A stretch of 64,000 nucleotides of DNA from Lithospermum erythrorhizon (Eukaryota; Streptophyta; Magnoliopsida; Boraginales; Boraginaceae): NCBI GenBank assembly GCA_019722365.1, contig JADFUC010000917.1, positions 1 through 64,000 on the forward strand, in the 5' to 3' direction. The notes under the pieces are model-generated. The model did no database searches. It saw only the letters and a list, made by a program, of their open reading frames with translations, and was not told where the DNA came from. Shown here piece after piece: positions 22,479 through 34,651 of this stretch. The number at the start of each line of letters is the position of its first letter. Within the stretch, counting starts at the first letter, position 1. The position numbers were made by a program, and so were the translations under genes.

Positions 22479-25400
22479 TTAATAAGGTCGATACCGTCTA
22501 CTGCGGCTGGTATCATCTCTGCTGCCACGGCTACCTCCCCCGCGTAGGTGGTGTCCCTCGGCTCCATTTCTACGGCTTCGTGATCGGTTAGATGCAGGTG
22601 GCATCTGTGCTCCCGGCGGTTGACTGTGAGCATCAAAGGATGCAGATGAGTCGCCAAATACGAGTACAGTAAAGACCATAACACAATGGAAACTTACAGC
22701 ACATAACCAATCCGACCATCAGGTAGCATCATGGGCACCATCTGCATCCCTGCGGGCATCGGTCCTCTTCCATATATCATAGGCTGTTGTGAGTACAAAA
22801 GTCAGCAAGAACAAATGAGAAAAAACTTGTTCAGAAAACACTAAGGAGACACTTCTCTTACCTGTTGAAATCCAGCGGCAGCTGCACCATAACCAGTAGA
22901 TAAGGGAGTGTATGAATTGATAGGGTAGCCACCATATCCAGTATTAGGTAGTGGGAAAGAACCGGGCGGCACTCCTGCATCAAATCTTTTTTCTATCTGA
23001 GGCCTTGCGAGGACTACCTCTAAAGTGTGACCTGAAAACCTTAAACCAGTTAAATATGTGGTTGGAGAAGAAGCTAGAAAATAGAGTTCAAATAATAGTT
23101 TATGCCATTTAATTCTAGATGGCATGAGTAGACAAAAATTAATTTATTTAAAATATCAGCCTGAAGCTCAGCCAACACGTTAGGAGTGAATGGAAGGCTG
23201 TTCTCGAGCCGACAATTGAAAGAGAAAATAAATATATAATAACACCCCATGTCCCATCACATTTATAATATAGACAGGAGAAGAGTAATACCGTCAATTT
23301 CATATTTTTCTGTGTCTTGCACAGCTTTCAGAGCACTTGACCTTTCTGCATAGTGCACGAATCCAAAGCCCCCTTTGCCGCCGCTCTTTGAAGGAGGCAT
23401 AACAACCTTTGTTACCTCCCCATGATGCTGGAATAGTTCTTTTAACTGTTCTGTAGATGTAGCCTCAGGTATATTCTTTATATAAAGAGCCTTGACCTGA
23501 CAAAATTAACAAAAGCATATGCAAATCATTACTTTAACTAAAGTTATAGGTTCTGGTCAAAGGGTGTAGCTAAACTTCAGTGAGTGAATTGTGTATAAGA
23601 ATGGAAGTAAACTTCATTTCACTGTATGTTATAAAGTTTTGAACATTCAATAGAGCAAATCCCAATATACAACAAACTCCATATTGACTCTTACTAGATA
23701 AAAAGTCCACCAAAAACTTCTAAAGAAATACGAGTATTTTGTATTTGTCATTGGATTAGCATTGAGTTGAACTATAGCTACATGGTTCAGCACAGGCTTC
23801 TTTTTCAAAACAATATAGTAATGATTTTGTGAATAAACTTTTCTCCAACCTTTCTTTCTGTAGCTAAATGGTCCATCTGTAACTTACACAATAACATTTT
23901 TTTTCATTAAATTAGCACTGCGACGAACAATCCAAAATCTTGTTACCCTTTCTTGCAACGATAGCTAAATGGTTTCGCACAATCTCCATATTTCTGAACA
24001 ATTTAATTATGATTTCTGAATAAAATGTGCTGGAAAGTCAACTTAAAGTACCCAATGTTGAGAATGGGCATCACATATGGACTGAATTCACATGACAATT
24101 AACACTATGCAGGCCATTTGGTAGATGGGAATGGAAGATCATTCTCCATTCTATTCTCTATGAAACCTTACAATGATGTATGATATACATACTTAATTGT
24201 AAATATTAGAAATAACAAGTCGTAAAAAAATCTACATTTATTCTCACATCAAACCTGAGTTTTTCTTAATCTGTTTATTATTCGCACACAATAGCAACTC
24301 ACAAGTTGCATATTAACCTTTTGGGTGAAACACTAAATTTGGTCTTGACTTTAGAAAGAAGGTTGAATGCTTCTAAAGTGAACCAGAACAAAGATTTGGC
24401 TTAGGTCACAAAAGCATGTACTTAGATGTGCTAGATTCAAGCACAGAATCTAACAGGAGTGTTTTCTGATCTAACAAGGACTCAATGCAACAATTAGATA
24501 TGTAAAACTTTCAAATAGTACCTCAGAAGCAGCTGCAGAATGATCCTGTGTACTTTTCGGATCTGCCCATGTCACGGTAGGTGAGTTACTATCTAGCTTA
24601 AAATTTGTAGCTGACATCTTTTGCCTTGAATAGTCAGCACAAGCATTGTTGAAGTATTCAACAAAAGCAAAGCCACGATTACGACTCGGATTTTGCGGGT
24701 CCTATAGATTACGTTACAAAAAAATTACATTCCAGTAGAATAATAACAGGTCGTTTTGGGGGAACAGCTTGTTCCATTAATCATACACGGAAGTAGGAAC
24801 ATAACGACTCACTTTTATAAGCTCAATAGATACTACTCCAGGCCCTGTATCATTGAGTACTTTTTTAAATTCATCATCACTCCAGTTCTTAGGAACATTT
24901 CCAATAAATAGTTTATATTTTGTCTCCGATAATGAACACCTTAAGTTTTTACCCTGCATTTAGGAAGCATAATGTCATGAGAAATACCAGGATAAGCATC
25001 CAAATAACTGAACATTAAACACCATTTGCAAAGAAGAAACCTTAAAATCCGTGTTGTGCAACTCTTCAATGGCCTTTTGTGCAACATTCTTTGTTTTGAA
25101 TGCCACAAAAGCAAATCCCTTGCTTTCACCAGTATCCTTATTCTTCATGATTTTTATCTGAAACGGTAACTAGGACCATGTTGATAAAGCTCTTCGAGAG
25201 ACATCGATTAATGATATATCCTGACAACAAACATTACCTCAAAGATATCTCCGAATTTTTCACAAAGATCCGTCAGGTCTTCTTCAGAAACATCTCGAGG
25301 AAGGCCACCAATAAATACTTCAGACCCGTGCGAGGGACGAGCCAAAAGCTCAACATGCTTATCCTCGTCATCTTTGCTGACAGATGTACAAGGTTTTTCT

Positions 25401-25618
25401 TCACCTTCAGCAGATACAGAGCCCATATCACCTCTATCGACTTTCATCGAATCACCATGATTCTCATCTCTTATATCATCTCGTTCTACTTCAACATTTT
25501 CTTCAATAGCTTCTCCAGCTCCTTCATCTTCTATATGTTGTTCAGGGTCCTCATCTTCATCAATATAATTATCATCATCAAGATCAACTTGCTCCTCGAC
25601 TTCATTGTTATCCACCAT
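22479..25618 (-). CDS. LIF2-like: hnRNP Q / LIF2-type protein with three RRM domains
   Basis: Eight coding exons with GT-AG introns: 25618-25238, 25157-25041, 24953-24813, 24701-24522, 23496-23292, 23031-22862, 22783-22698 and 22623-22479. Joined phases give an uninterrupted 474-residue protein. The start at 25618 is the first in-frame ATG. Residues 1-95 are strongly acidic. RRM1 begins with VFIGGL (101) and has KGFAFVAF (140). RRM2 has LFIGNV (181) and RGFAFVEY (222). RRM3 has LYIKNI (277) and GGFGFVHY (315). The tail is Gly/Tyr/Pro-rich, contains MIYGRG, and ends in an RGG/RS-like segment finishing SRRYRPY. Order and wording match Arabidopsis LIF2 (LHP1-interacting factor 2), a nuclear RNA-binding partner of the Polycomb-associated protein LHP1. 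The exact role here is inferred. An AG acceptor at about 25671 suggests an intron in the 5' leader. Confidence 0.93.
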
Positions 25619-27479
25619 CGCTATTTCAACCCCCAATTCTTATCCTTCAACTCCCAAACGGATAAATATATCTGCAGACAAGAAAAAGTCATTTGAGAGC
25701 TCCCAATGAAATCAAATTTCAGCACACAGCTTAAACATCATAACATGTACTCCATCCATCCCCAAAAGATTGTACAGCTTAGAATTTTCGTGGTTGACTT
25801 ATTTTAATTTTTGAAATCATACAGTTTTGCATATGTTGTATAATACTGGCTCGGTTTTTTCTATTTGTCATTCTAGTCTAAATTTTTTGTTTCAATCCAT
25901 AGTATTATGAACCGACTTTACTATACACATGATAATTGAAATTCCAATATAAGTTGTGTGTATGAATTTAGATTATAAAGTATGCTAATTTTGGCCATAT
26001 TGAACACTTAACTTGTAAAGATATGAGATTATTACAAAAGAAAATCCAGAATACAATTTGTTCCAGCTCCATATCAAAGGAAAACTAAAAAAAAATGGGA
26101 AAAAGACTCAATCTATAGCAATAAAACCTAGAAAATTCCAGCAAGATAACAATCACGGAACACTATTTAAAAAATAAAAGTTTAATTTGAGTGATGAATA
26201 TAATTACAGCTAACAAATATGAGAGCACCCAAATGTTACCGTAAATAAATGTTTTGTTTCTCTTCCTATTTGCGTGCAAACTAAAGAGGGCAAGAGTTTC
26301 GAGTCTCGACCTCTTTCATATGCTTCATTTCATCTCTTCTGTGTCCAACTCTTAAACGAACGCCCCCAAGAATCGAACCGGAGCAGGCCCTGTCTCGAAG
26401 TTTGATGGCCCATTCACTAATGAACAGGGCTGACTGGCCTATTTATAATATATTAGAGGCCCTTTTAAAGTGGCCTGACGGGCCCTGTTAGTAATTGGAG
26501 GTGGTCGGGATTTGGTAAGTGCTCTGAGGATTATAAGCGCCGTCTTCTGAGGGTAAAATTGTCAATTTGTAATTAAAAAATCCTTCTACCCCGATTTTGG
26601 CCTCCTCCCGTCAAAGCAACAAAAAATTGAAATCCCCGAATGTAGCCCCTGCCGCCGAATCAAAGCAACGAAACTTGACCCGAATTTTTGCACCACCCTC
26701 TCAAATCGGTTCTTAAAACCAAAACCCACCTCCAAATCCTACAAAATCAGTGATTATGAGAAATATCATTGAATTGAATGCTTTAATACAATTTATTCCT
26801 TCCCAAACCCACAAAATAATTCACAAAAATCCACAAAATTTGAAAGAAATAGCAAAAACGAAATCGAGGAAAATTAGATGAGACTTTGAGGAGAAATCAC
26901 CATTTGAGAAATTTGCAAACAAAGAAATTGAAAATATTAAAGAACAAATGGAGAAGACAACCAATAAAGAAGGGTTTTTCGAACCCGTTAACCTCGTTCT
27001 TTGACATAATAAAATTCACTATTTTCATACTTATCATGTATCATGACCATATATTTGTTGTGGTATTTCACTATTTCAACCCAATTTGATTGATAAACAT
27101 TGAAAAGATTGAGTTTTGTTGGAATATGGATTTGGAATGTTGTTGCTTAAAATATGTCGTTTTTTGATTATTATGTATTTGGAATTTTGTTGCTTAAACT
27201 ATTGTCGTTTTTAGATTTTGAGGTTGTTTATGGTGTATATTTTTATTTTTATGATGGTTATTGTTGATTTCTTTATATTTCTTGTTTAAGGTGATGTCCT
27301 CATTATTTTGTATTGATTATTAAAATTTTAGGCAAATAAAAAGTGTTTCAATCTATTTGATAAATTGTGCTAACTTTTAACATTGAACGAAATATGAATT
27401 ATTATGTGTTTGGAATATAGTGGGTTGTTTTAGGATTAATGTCGATTGAATATTATGTTATGCGAGATGGTGGGATTTC
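25619..27479. other. Upstream region of the RNA-binding protein gene and intergenic DNA
   Basis: Immediately upstream of the start codon the minus strand has a TCTGCAG acceptor-like site (about 25671-25677), so part of this stretch is probably leader exon and intron. Pyrimidine-rich and purine-rich runs near 26280-26400 would suit a transcribed leader. From 26880 to 27479 the DNA is AT-rich and shows no gene I can support. Confidence 0.4.
26419..26505 (-). promoter_or_regulatory. Candidate promoter: TATA box inside an imperfect foldback
   Basis: On the minus strand TATAAATAGG (26447-26438) is a textbook plant TATA box, about 820 bp upstream of the LIF2-like start codon. It lies in the loop of an imperfect inverted repeat with arms GAACAGGGCTGACTGGCC (26422-26439) and GGCCTGACGGGCCCTGTTAG (26473-26492). 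The foldback could be a small MITE that supplies or overlaps the core promoter. Use as a promoter is inferred. Confidence 0.35.
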
Positions 27480-27835
27480 AATATAGACAAAGAATACACT
27501 AATAGTCGTGGTATCCATTTCATATGATTTGTGCTAATTTCATCTATTGTATTCACATATAGTTTTGCTTAATACACTACTTTATAATAATAGGTATCCA
27601 TTTCATTCTAAGAAATACAGATAACCCTTGTGGTGGTATCCATTTTTATGTCGGATTATGATCACTGACACATATTATTGTGAAGTGTGAATCTCTGTTC
27701 TTGTTGGCCAATCACACATTTGCATTTGTACTTTTATTATGTTGCGTACCCAAATTTATTTCTTTGTTAGCTATGTACTTTTATTATGATGCAACATATT
27801 ATTGTGAAGTGTGAATACTGTTCTTGTTGGCCATG
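27480..27835. repeat. Dispersed/tandem repeat, left part (interrupted by solo LTR)
   Basis: Contains two partial copies of a module with GGTGGTATCCATTT, ATGATGCAACATATTATTGTG, TGTGAATACTGTTCTTGTTGG and TTTGTTAGCTATGTACTTT. The same module resumes at 31569 after the solo LTR. Confidence 0.6.
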
Positions 27836-29201
27836 TAATAACTTGGTTACAAAAAAAAAAAAAAAAAAAATTTTTAAAATTTTTCGATTCGTGGGACCGG
27901 GAGCGATTATAATTTTTTTTTTTAGATGATAATATTATTTATTAAAACTTTTTGAGCCGAATTTCATTTATAATTTAGAAGTGTTTGCCATGGAAGAATT
28001 TTATCTTTGAAATCGGGTTCGTGGAGTTTTAAAATGCGATGGCAATTAACCGAAACGAGCGGGACTGAGTTTTTTTAAATATCTATTCGTACATATCCTC
28101 CCGTCGTCATCATCATCGCAACTTACATGCTTCTTTCTTATTTTGTAGCGAAATTAAGCCTCCCCACTTAAAAAATTTCATTTCCGTTTCTCTCTCTTCG
28201 ATTGTCGCTCGAAACTCAAGATCGGTTGTAGAATATTGTTCTCCCATTAGATTCTTGAGGTTAAGGTAAGAAATTTCAAGTCTTTCGAGATATTTCTTGG
28301 GTTTTTGACATAGTTGACTTTGTTGACTTTCCCATAATTGAATTTTGCAGTAAATCTTGGTTGGTTATGGGTTACGTGGCGTATTTAGTGACGAATTCGT
28401 GATTTAGAGATCGTTTGAGGACGTTATGATTGGGTTGACTTTTTAGGTTTTCGTTGACTTTTCATATGGATGTTGTTATAAGACTTTAAATGTGTAGGAG
28501 ATTATATTGGGACCTTATTATAGTTGTTATGATGTTAAATTGGTGATTTAAAATTGATTAAAAGGTGTTATGTTGAAAAAGTGTAAATTCCAAGTTGAGT
28601 TATAATTGATATTTCGGAGTATAGATTGTTAATTATGAGCATTGATTAGTTAAAATAACTTATAAGTCAATTTGTAATGAGAAAGTGATAAGATGGAATT
28701 TAGCGAGAATCGGTGGGTTGTGTCGATGGGATTATAATTCGATAGTTTATCCGTCAAGTTATACCATTTAGAGATAGTTCCTAGAGTTGGTTATGTATCT
28801 TCTAGAGCAGCGGTATATAGTAGTAGGTCTTGATTATACTTTCTGGGTGTTGTTTAGGCGTGTCGTGGAAAAGAGCTGATTACCTTGATTGTCTTTATTG
28901 AAGGTTTTGCGGTAGCTAGCGAGAGGTGAGTACTTATCTCGCGTGTATTTACTATATGTACTTCTTTCCAAATGGTGTACATCCTTGTATTATAATTATG
29001 TGTAAAGGGTGTGCAGTGCTGTAATATAATTATGTGTGAATGGTGTATATGTCCTTGTGATATGATTACGGGGAATGGTATACATGCCCAATGGTTGTGC
29101 GATTATGTGTGAGCCTAATATGATTATGTGACTACGATACCGTTGAAGGGGTGGTTTGAGGTACGTAATGGCTTGAACTCCCAACTTATATATGTGATAT
29201 T

Positions 29202-29401
29202 ATGTGGCCTTGACGGCACTTGTGGTATTCATGTGGCCTTGTCGGCACTTGTGGTATTTATGTGGCCCGTTGGCACTTGTGATATTTATGTGGCCTTGTC
29301 GGCACTTGTGGTATTTATGTGGCCTTGTCGGCACTTGTGGTATTTATGTGGCCTTGTCGGCACTTGTGGTATTTATGTGGCCTTCGCGGTGATTTGTGAT
29401 T
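29202..29401 (+). repeat. 29-bp minisatellite in the Tekay LTR, seven units
   Basis: Seven head-to-tail units containing TGTGGCCTTGTCGGCACTTG followed by TGGTATTTA. Units 4-6 are identical or nearly so; the first, third and last are diverged (unit 3 is 28 bp). The 29-bp length shifts the frame each unit, and no stop-containing frame is selected, so the apparent open frames here are repeat products. Confidence 0.9.
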
Positions 29402-29584
29402 GATTCTGATTGTGTGATGTGTTGTATGCTTTGCTATTGTTGGAAGTAAAGTAGTTGGTTATTGAGAGATGTTCGATGGAGTTATGTATGATTTTGAGGT
29501 GACTTGGTATTAGGATATGACCTTATAGTTGGGACTACTAGGGATTGGTGACTGCCGGCCCTTGTAGGATATGTGGCGCTGTGT

Positions 29585-30045
29585 ACATACTACGGTATAG
29601 CGTGCGGTATGATTCTCTTTGATCGACTGCTTCCACGTATTGCATTATCGAGAGTGGCCACATGCTACGGTATAAGCGTGCGGTATGATTCTCTTTGATA
29701 AACTTTCTTTGTGTGCGTTGTCGAGTGGCCACATACTCACGGTATAGCGTGCGGTTGGCCACTATACGGTATAGCGTGCGGTATGATTCTCTTTGATGGC
29801 TTTTCTTTGTGTGCATTGTCGGTGGCCACATACTCACGGTATAGCGTGCGGTATGATTACTGCTTTGATCGCTTTCTTTGTGTGCATTGTCGAGGTGGCC
29901 CTATACTACGGTATAGCGTGCGGTTTGGCCACATGCTACACGGTATAGCATGCGGTGTGCCTTATACTTTGTGTATAAGTGCGGTGTGCCTTATACTTTG
30001 TGTATAAGTGCGGTTTTGGCCTTATCTTTGCGGTATAAGTGCGAG
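29585..30045 (+). repeat. Complex repeat of the Tekay LTR with CGGTATAGCGTGCGG core
   Basis: ACGGTATAGCGTGCGGT occurs about seven times (near 29592, 29668, 29729, 29766, 29837, 29909, 29940). In several units it is followed by ATGATTCTCTTTGAT, CTTTCTTTGTGTGC and GTGGCCACAT, giving a period of roughly 70-75 bp. Three shorter units with CTTATACTTTGTGTATAAGTGCGG-type wording follow to 30045, a small hairpin (TTATAC/GTATAA). A related CGGTATAAGCGG occurs inverted in the minus-strand LTR near 3295. Confidence 0.85.
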
Positions 30046-30570
30046 GTGATTGATTGATTTGTCCATTCTGAGGTAGGCAGTTGAGTATATGCGCATTAGA
30101 GGATGGTATCTTGGTGGGGATATGAGAGATAGGAGGTTTGATGACTAGAGTTTTAGTAGTTGTTAGTCTCTGTGATTTCATTTGGGTGATTGTGTGCTTA
30201 TCAGACCCTCTATTATATATTAAATGTGTTGTAATAGAGCACCATGTGGAATTATATTTGTATGACTTTATCGATAATCCTGTATACATGTATTTTATTC
30301 ATATTTGGCTTCGATGACTATTCTAATCTTGTTGTTGTGCTTCTTGGCTTGATTGCTTTGATAGTTATACTTCATTTTTAGCGTCGGCTGTGTGACTATT
30401 TTTCTTCGGAATCACGGTATTTATTTTCGGTTGTAGCCTTACCGGCATTCTTGTCTTTTGTTAGATATGTTCTATATATATTAAGTGGGTAATGGATGAG
30501 GTACCTTTTGAAGGAGAACATTAGGAGGCAGTATAAGCGAAGTTTATGCTAATGCGTCGATGATGTTGAT

Positions 30571-30592
30571 GATATTTTATATATATATATAT
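30571..30592. repeat. (AT)n microsatellite in the solo LTR
   Basis: About ten AT dinucleotides near 30575-30592. Confidence 0.85.
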
Positions 30593-31568
30593 ATGGTGGA
30601 AAAATAGTTCAAATATTGCTAGAATATAATCTTGATCTAACGACTGACCTGTGGGGAATTAAATAAGTTCGTATACTAAATGGAAAATACAGGAAGAAAA
30701 TAATCTGTACTTAGGTTATGCGGATTCAAGATATATTGCTAGGTCATATTAAAAAATGCATATATTTGGAAGATGTATGAGGAACATTAAGTTGTCATAG
30801 GAGAATATGATGATTGTAAAATGGGGAGTAGTACTTTAAAGTGAACTAAGATAAGTGATTAGTCGTATATGAGTTATGAGGTTAAGATATGTTTAAGTTA
30901 TTGTGTGTTTGAGTGTATATTATATTGGGAATTAGCTATACTTGAAAGATAACGAGATAGAAGCTCTTGTAATTAAGGTGTGCTTGTGAGTAAGTTGTTG
31001 GCGTAGTGTGGGTTATCGGTGTTAGTTAGAAAGCCAATAAGGAAAGTTTTTATTTTGTGGCGAGTAACCTATAAAATAATACTTTCTTGGGGTATATAGT
31101 CTCTAAATAGGTGAGAGTCTAAATTTTTCTTATTCGTGCGATCGGAGTAGGTTAATACATTGCTGTTATTTTCACTTTCCGGCTTTTAGCGACTTCTGTT
31201 TTTATGGGCGGAGGCGTTCGTACCTAGATTTGTTGGAATGACGATATGCATTGGCCAGTAAATTGCGTACCGAGATGGCGATAGTGGCTTGAAGACCTCA
31301 GCGATCGTACTTTTATCTTTCTTGAAGTTGCATTGTTTATAATTATTATTGACTCGAGTTGTATATGGAAATTGTTTGATGTGTATTTATATTATGAGTT
31401 TCAATGTTGTTGTACTATTAATTTAGTTCACCCGATGGGCGAGTTATATTGTTTTATTTATGATGTAAAAGAAGTCATTTTATTGTATCCGTCGTTGGTG
31501 ACTCGATTATACGGGTTGGTGGCGGTATCAGCCTCGGGGGGAGCCTTACACAGGCGGGTCGTTACAGA

Positions 31569-31900
31569 GGCCAATACATTTAGTTTGTACTTTATGTATT
31601 TGCATGCCCATATATATTTCTTTGTGTTAGCTATGTACTTTCATTATGATTTGTGCGAATTTCATTTACTGTTATTCACATATAGTTTATGTAATACACT
31701 CGCCTATACTGAGGTGGTATCCATTTCATTCTATGAAATACACATGTAAACCTTGTGGTGGTATTCATTTTTATCGAAAATGAATCTCCGATTATGATGC
31801 AACACATATTATTGTGATGTGAATACGTTCTTGTTGTATCTGTTACTTTTGTACTTACATTATGTTAGTAATAAAATATATGTTTTGTGTTAGTTATCTA
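31569..31900. repeat. Dispersed/tandem repeat, right part
   Basis: Repeats the module seen at 27480-27835 (TTGTGTTAGCTATGTACTTT, GAGGTGGTATCCATTTCATT, GATGCAACACATATTATTGTG, GAATACGTTCTTGTTG). This shows that the solo LTR inserted into a locally repeated sequence. Confidence 0.6.
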
Positions 31901-33821
31901 CTTTATTATCTTACATATATATGTTTATCACTGTCATAATCCACACGTTGCTCACTTGCATGGTATTCATATTGAAAGAATCGTGAGTATTTATTGATTT
32001 AAGATGTCTTTGATAAACTAGTAACATCCTTAATTCTATTTAAATCATAAGTTATTTATGATACGTTCTAATATTTGAAACAAAAAGTTTAATTTATGTT
32101 AATCCCATTAGTTCCAAATCATTTTACATGTTATAAAGAAACAATATTCATACATATATGTTTATGCGTTCTTATATTGAAGTCGGCGGAAGCTATCAGC
32201 AATTCTTTTGGGGTTATAGAGAGCCTAATTCTGAATCCGAGCACCAAAGTTGTTTGTGACCTAGAATATATCCCTTTGGGAGATTGGAGTTCAGCTTACG
32301 AACTTTGCTGGAAGCTTATGAGCAATTGAAAAGCGAAAAACAACCAAAACTCGATTGAGGGTGTTAGAGCGTAAGGTTGAACTCGGCCGGAGGCCGAGGG
32401 GAGAGGGGGTTCTCTTTCTTGTGATGGAAGAATTGTGTTTTGATAATAGCATGTGATGCATTAATCTCATGAAATACTCTTGTGTTTATAAGCATGGAAC
32501 TTGAATTATATACAAGAAGCTATAAATGCAATCTGAGTCTGATTCTACACTTATCGTAATAAAGACTTATCATAAATTAAAACTTATCTTCAAGAAAATT
32601 GCGAGCCGAATTGGAAGCAACCTCGTTAAGTGGATTTGACCGTTTTATGCCAAAAATAAGTTTGGTTTTTGTTTTATTAATTAAATAAATCCGACATCAC
32701 TTTATGTATGTGACCTTACAGCCTCCCAGATAATATCATAGTATAGATAATATTTTCGACCAAGCATATGATAAATGAAGTAATATAAGTTATTTATTTC
32801 GAACTTACTAGTTATTTAGCTCGAACTTCTTTGTTTATGTAATCGTTTACTATTAGGTAAATGAATTCCTTACAATTCTCTCAACGATATAATAAATGAA
32901 TGCATTAGATTGAATTCCATTTGTACATAGGAAATTGGCACAAGGAATTTGGAAGAATAACGGCATTTTCTTTGTGCAACTTGAAATAACACTTTGCATT
33001 TTTCTTTGCTAAAAATAAATCCACAATAAAAGTACTAAAATGCTACTCCTTCCCTTTTAGTTATTCCACCTTATACATTTCCTCACCATTTTATTTCCCA
33101 AATTTTAACCGGCTCTCTAACTAAATCTCAACTTCTCTCTACAACCTCGCCCAACTTCATTAAGCAGAAACTTGAAAAGGTTTAAAACTTTGAACCGTCG
33201 TCACTTGAAAATAAGTCTTGTGTTCTTATGTTTTTCATTTTTAGGTTTTTTTCAGTCATTTGTTTTTGCATGTGTGTAAATAGTTGAGTATCTTCATGGT
33301 TTGTTGGGTTTGTGTTTTATATGTTTGTTGGGTTTATTGTTAGTTGTTAGGGTCTATTGTAGAATCTTTAGGGTTTGCGGTGTTGCATGAGTGGGTTTGT
33401 TATTTGTTAGAGTTTTTGTTAGTGTTTTTGTAAGGGTGGGTTTAGGCTCAGGGTTTTTTTCGTAAGGGTGGGTTCGTTTAGGGTTCAGTGTTTGTTGGTG
33501 TTCTGTAAGGGTGGGGGTGTTTATGGTTTAGGGATTGTTTGCAAATATGTGTTTGTTTCTGTAAGGGTGGGTTTGTTGTTAAGTTTAAATTCGAGTATTT
33601 TTTATTGTGGTGTTTTTAGTTGTAATTAGGTTTTTTTTGTTGTATTATGGTCTATTTAGGTGTATTAGTGTATATTTAGTTGTTTTTTAGTATATTATGT
33701 TTTTAGTTGTGTTCTGACTATTATCTTTTAATTATGACGCAGGTATGGATAAATTTAAATTGAATAACAGGGGAAAATTATAATGTCTTAAAGATGTAAA
33801 AATAATAATGAGTGATCATAA
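31901..33821. other. Intergenic DNA; G/T-rich stretch before the DUF1985-like frame
   Basis: 31901-33000 is AT-rich with no gene I can support (a short open stretch at 32096-32329 has no family resemblance). From 33230 to 33740 the plus strand is G/T-rich, with GTAAGGGTGGGTTTG recurring about five times and TTTAGGGTT variants. It looks like a leader or intron with a degenerate minisatellite. A CGCAG acceptor-like site precedes an ATG at 33746. Confidence 0.45.
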
Positions 33822-34289
33822 TTACAAAGAAATGCTTCGAGAGTACAAGCTCGTGGCATTGTTATAGGAGGAAAACGACACACATTTGGCCATGTTGAGT
33901 TTGCGTTATTGACTGGGCTCGGTTTTGGCCACTATCGAGCTTATGCTAACAATGCCCAGACCCCATTCCGGGAATTTATCGAGAAGCAGACTGAGGAAGA
34001 TGACAACTTCTCATTCAGTGTTCTATCAGATTTGATGGCAGAGGAGGATGTTAGGGACCAAAATAGTGTTGTCCTCCGGAAACTATGTGTCTTTTACATC
34101 ATCCTCAACATGATCTTCTATTTGAAGATGAAGAACAAAGTCCATGATATCCATATCCGACTTGTCGACGACCTAGAGCTATTCAATAGTTATCCATGGG
34201 GTGCGCATATATATGAGGAATTGGTGATTGATTGGGCGCGGATGTTCAAGAAAATTCCTGAGAATGTATCAAATCATTTGACCAATTAG
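33822..34289 (+). pseudogene. DUF1985-like transposon-associated protein fragment
   Basis: A continuous open stretch of about 155 codons without an ATG near its start. It reads KRHTFGHVEFALLTGLGFGH and, later, IHIRLVDDLELFNSYPWG. The pairs F-A-L-x-T-G-L-x-F-G and L-V-D-D-L-x-x-F-N-x-Y-P-W-G are the signature of DUF1985, a domain found in plant transposon-associated proteins, often fused to Ulp1-type proteases. A possible first exon (ATG at 33746, MDKFKLNNRGKL) soon meets a stop. The usual C-terminal protease is absent; the frame ends at 34289. It lies tail-to-tail with the dehydrogenase gene. Probably a remnant of a mobile-element gene; I cannot tell whether it is expressed. Confidence 0.6.
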
Positions 34290-34651
34290 AACTTCTTGAT
34301 TTGAATATTTGAAGTATTTACATGAGACTTCAGAATAAATTAAAATTCAAAATTATTAAATAATATTGAAGTTCGTTTAAGTTAATGCATATCTTTATTT
34401 TCTATTGACTTCTTTCAAAGATCAGTAATCGTAAACAATTAAGTAAAATTAAAAAACTTTTTATGGAACACACATATCAATATGCGTGGATCATACCTTT
34501 GCTTATCTTATGTATACATACAAGAAAATTAGAAGAAGGAGATTACAACTACATAGAAAGTTGGGCCAACTTGCAATCATGTGAAGTAGCCAACTTTTTT
34601 ATTTTATACACCTTGTAGTTGCTGGTGTAAGAATAAAAGATACATAGTTAC

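Larger units (their letters stand above)
27836..31568 (+). mobile_element. Long solo LTR of the Tekay-type family
   Basis: Starts TGTAATAAC and ends GGGTCGTTACA(GA), flanked on both sides by GGCCA (27831-27835 and 31569-31573), consistent with a 5-bp target duplication within 2 bp. The block order (TTGTCGCTC-type segment near 28200, GGTAAGAAATTTCAAG near 28265, GTTGACTTTGTTGACTTTCC near 28315, AGGTGAGTACTTATCTCGCG near 28924) matches the LTRs at 60936, 62360 and, inverted, at 4505. No gag or pol is present in its 3.7 kb, so recombination between the two LTRs of a full element probably left this copy. An A20-type run at 27851-27870 interrupts its start. Internal minisatellites are listed separately. 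Confidence 0.7.

Noticed and set aside
25619..25636. Upstream start for the LIF2-like protein at 25636
   Set aside because: The codon there is TTG; the first in-frame ATG is at 25618.
26886..27089. 67-codon plus-strand frame upstream of the LIF2-like gene
   Set aside because: Lys/Ile/Phe-rich AT-driven translation without domain or splice context.
29128..29403. Protein with repeated VFMWP-type wording
   Set aside because: Translation of the 29-bp minisatellite in the solo LTR; several frames are open equally.
29202..30045. CRISPR array
   Set aside because: Units are head-to-tail without unique spacers, inside a plant LTR; eukaryotic context.
33230..33740. Interstitial telomere (TTTAGGG)n
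   Set aside because: TTTAGGG occurs only sporadically among other G/T motifs, with no run of exact telomere units.
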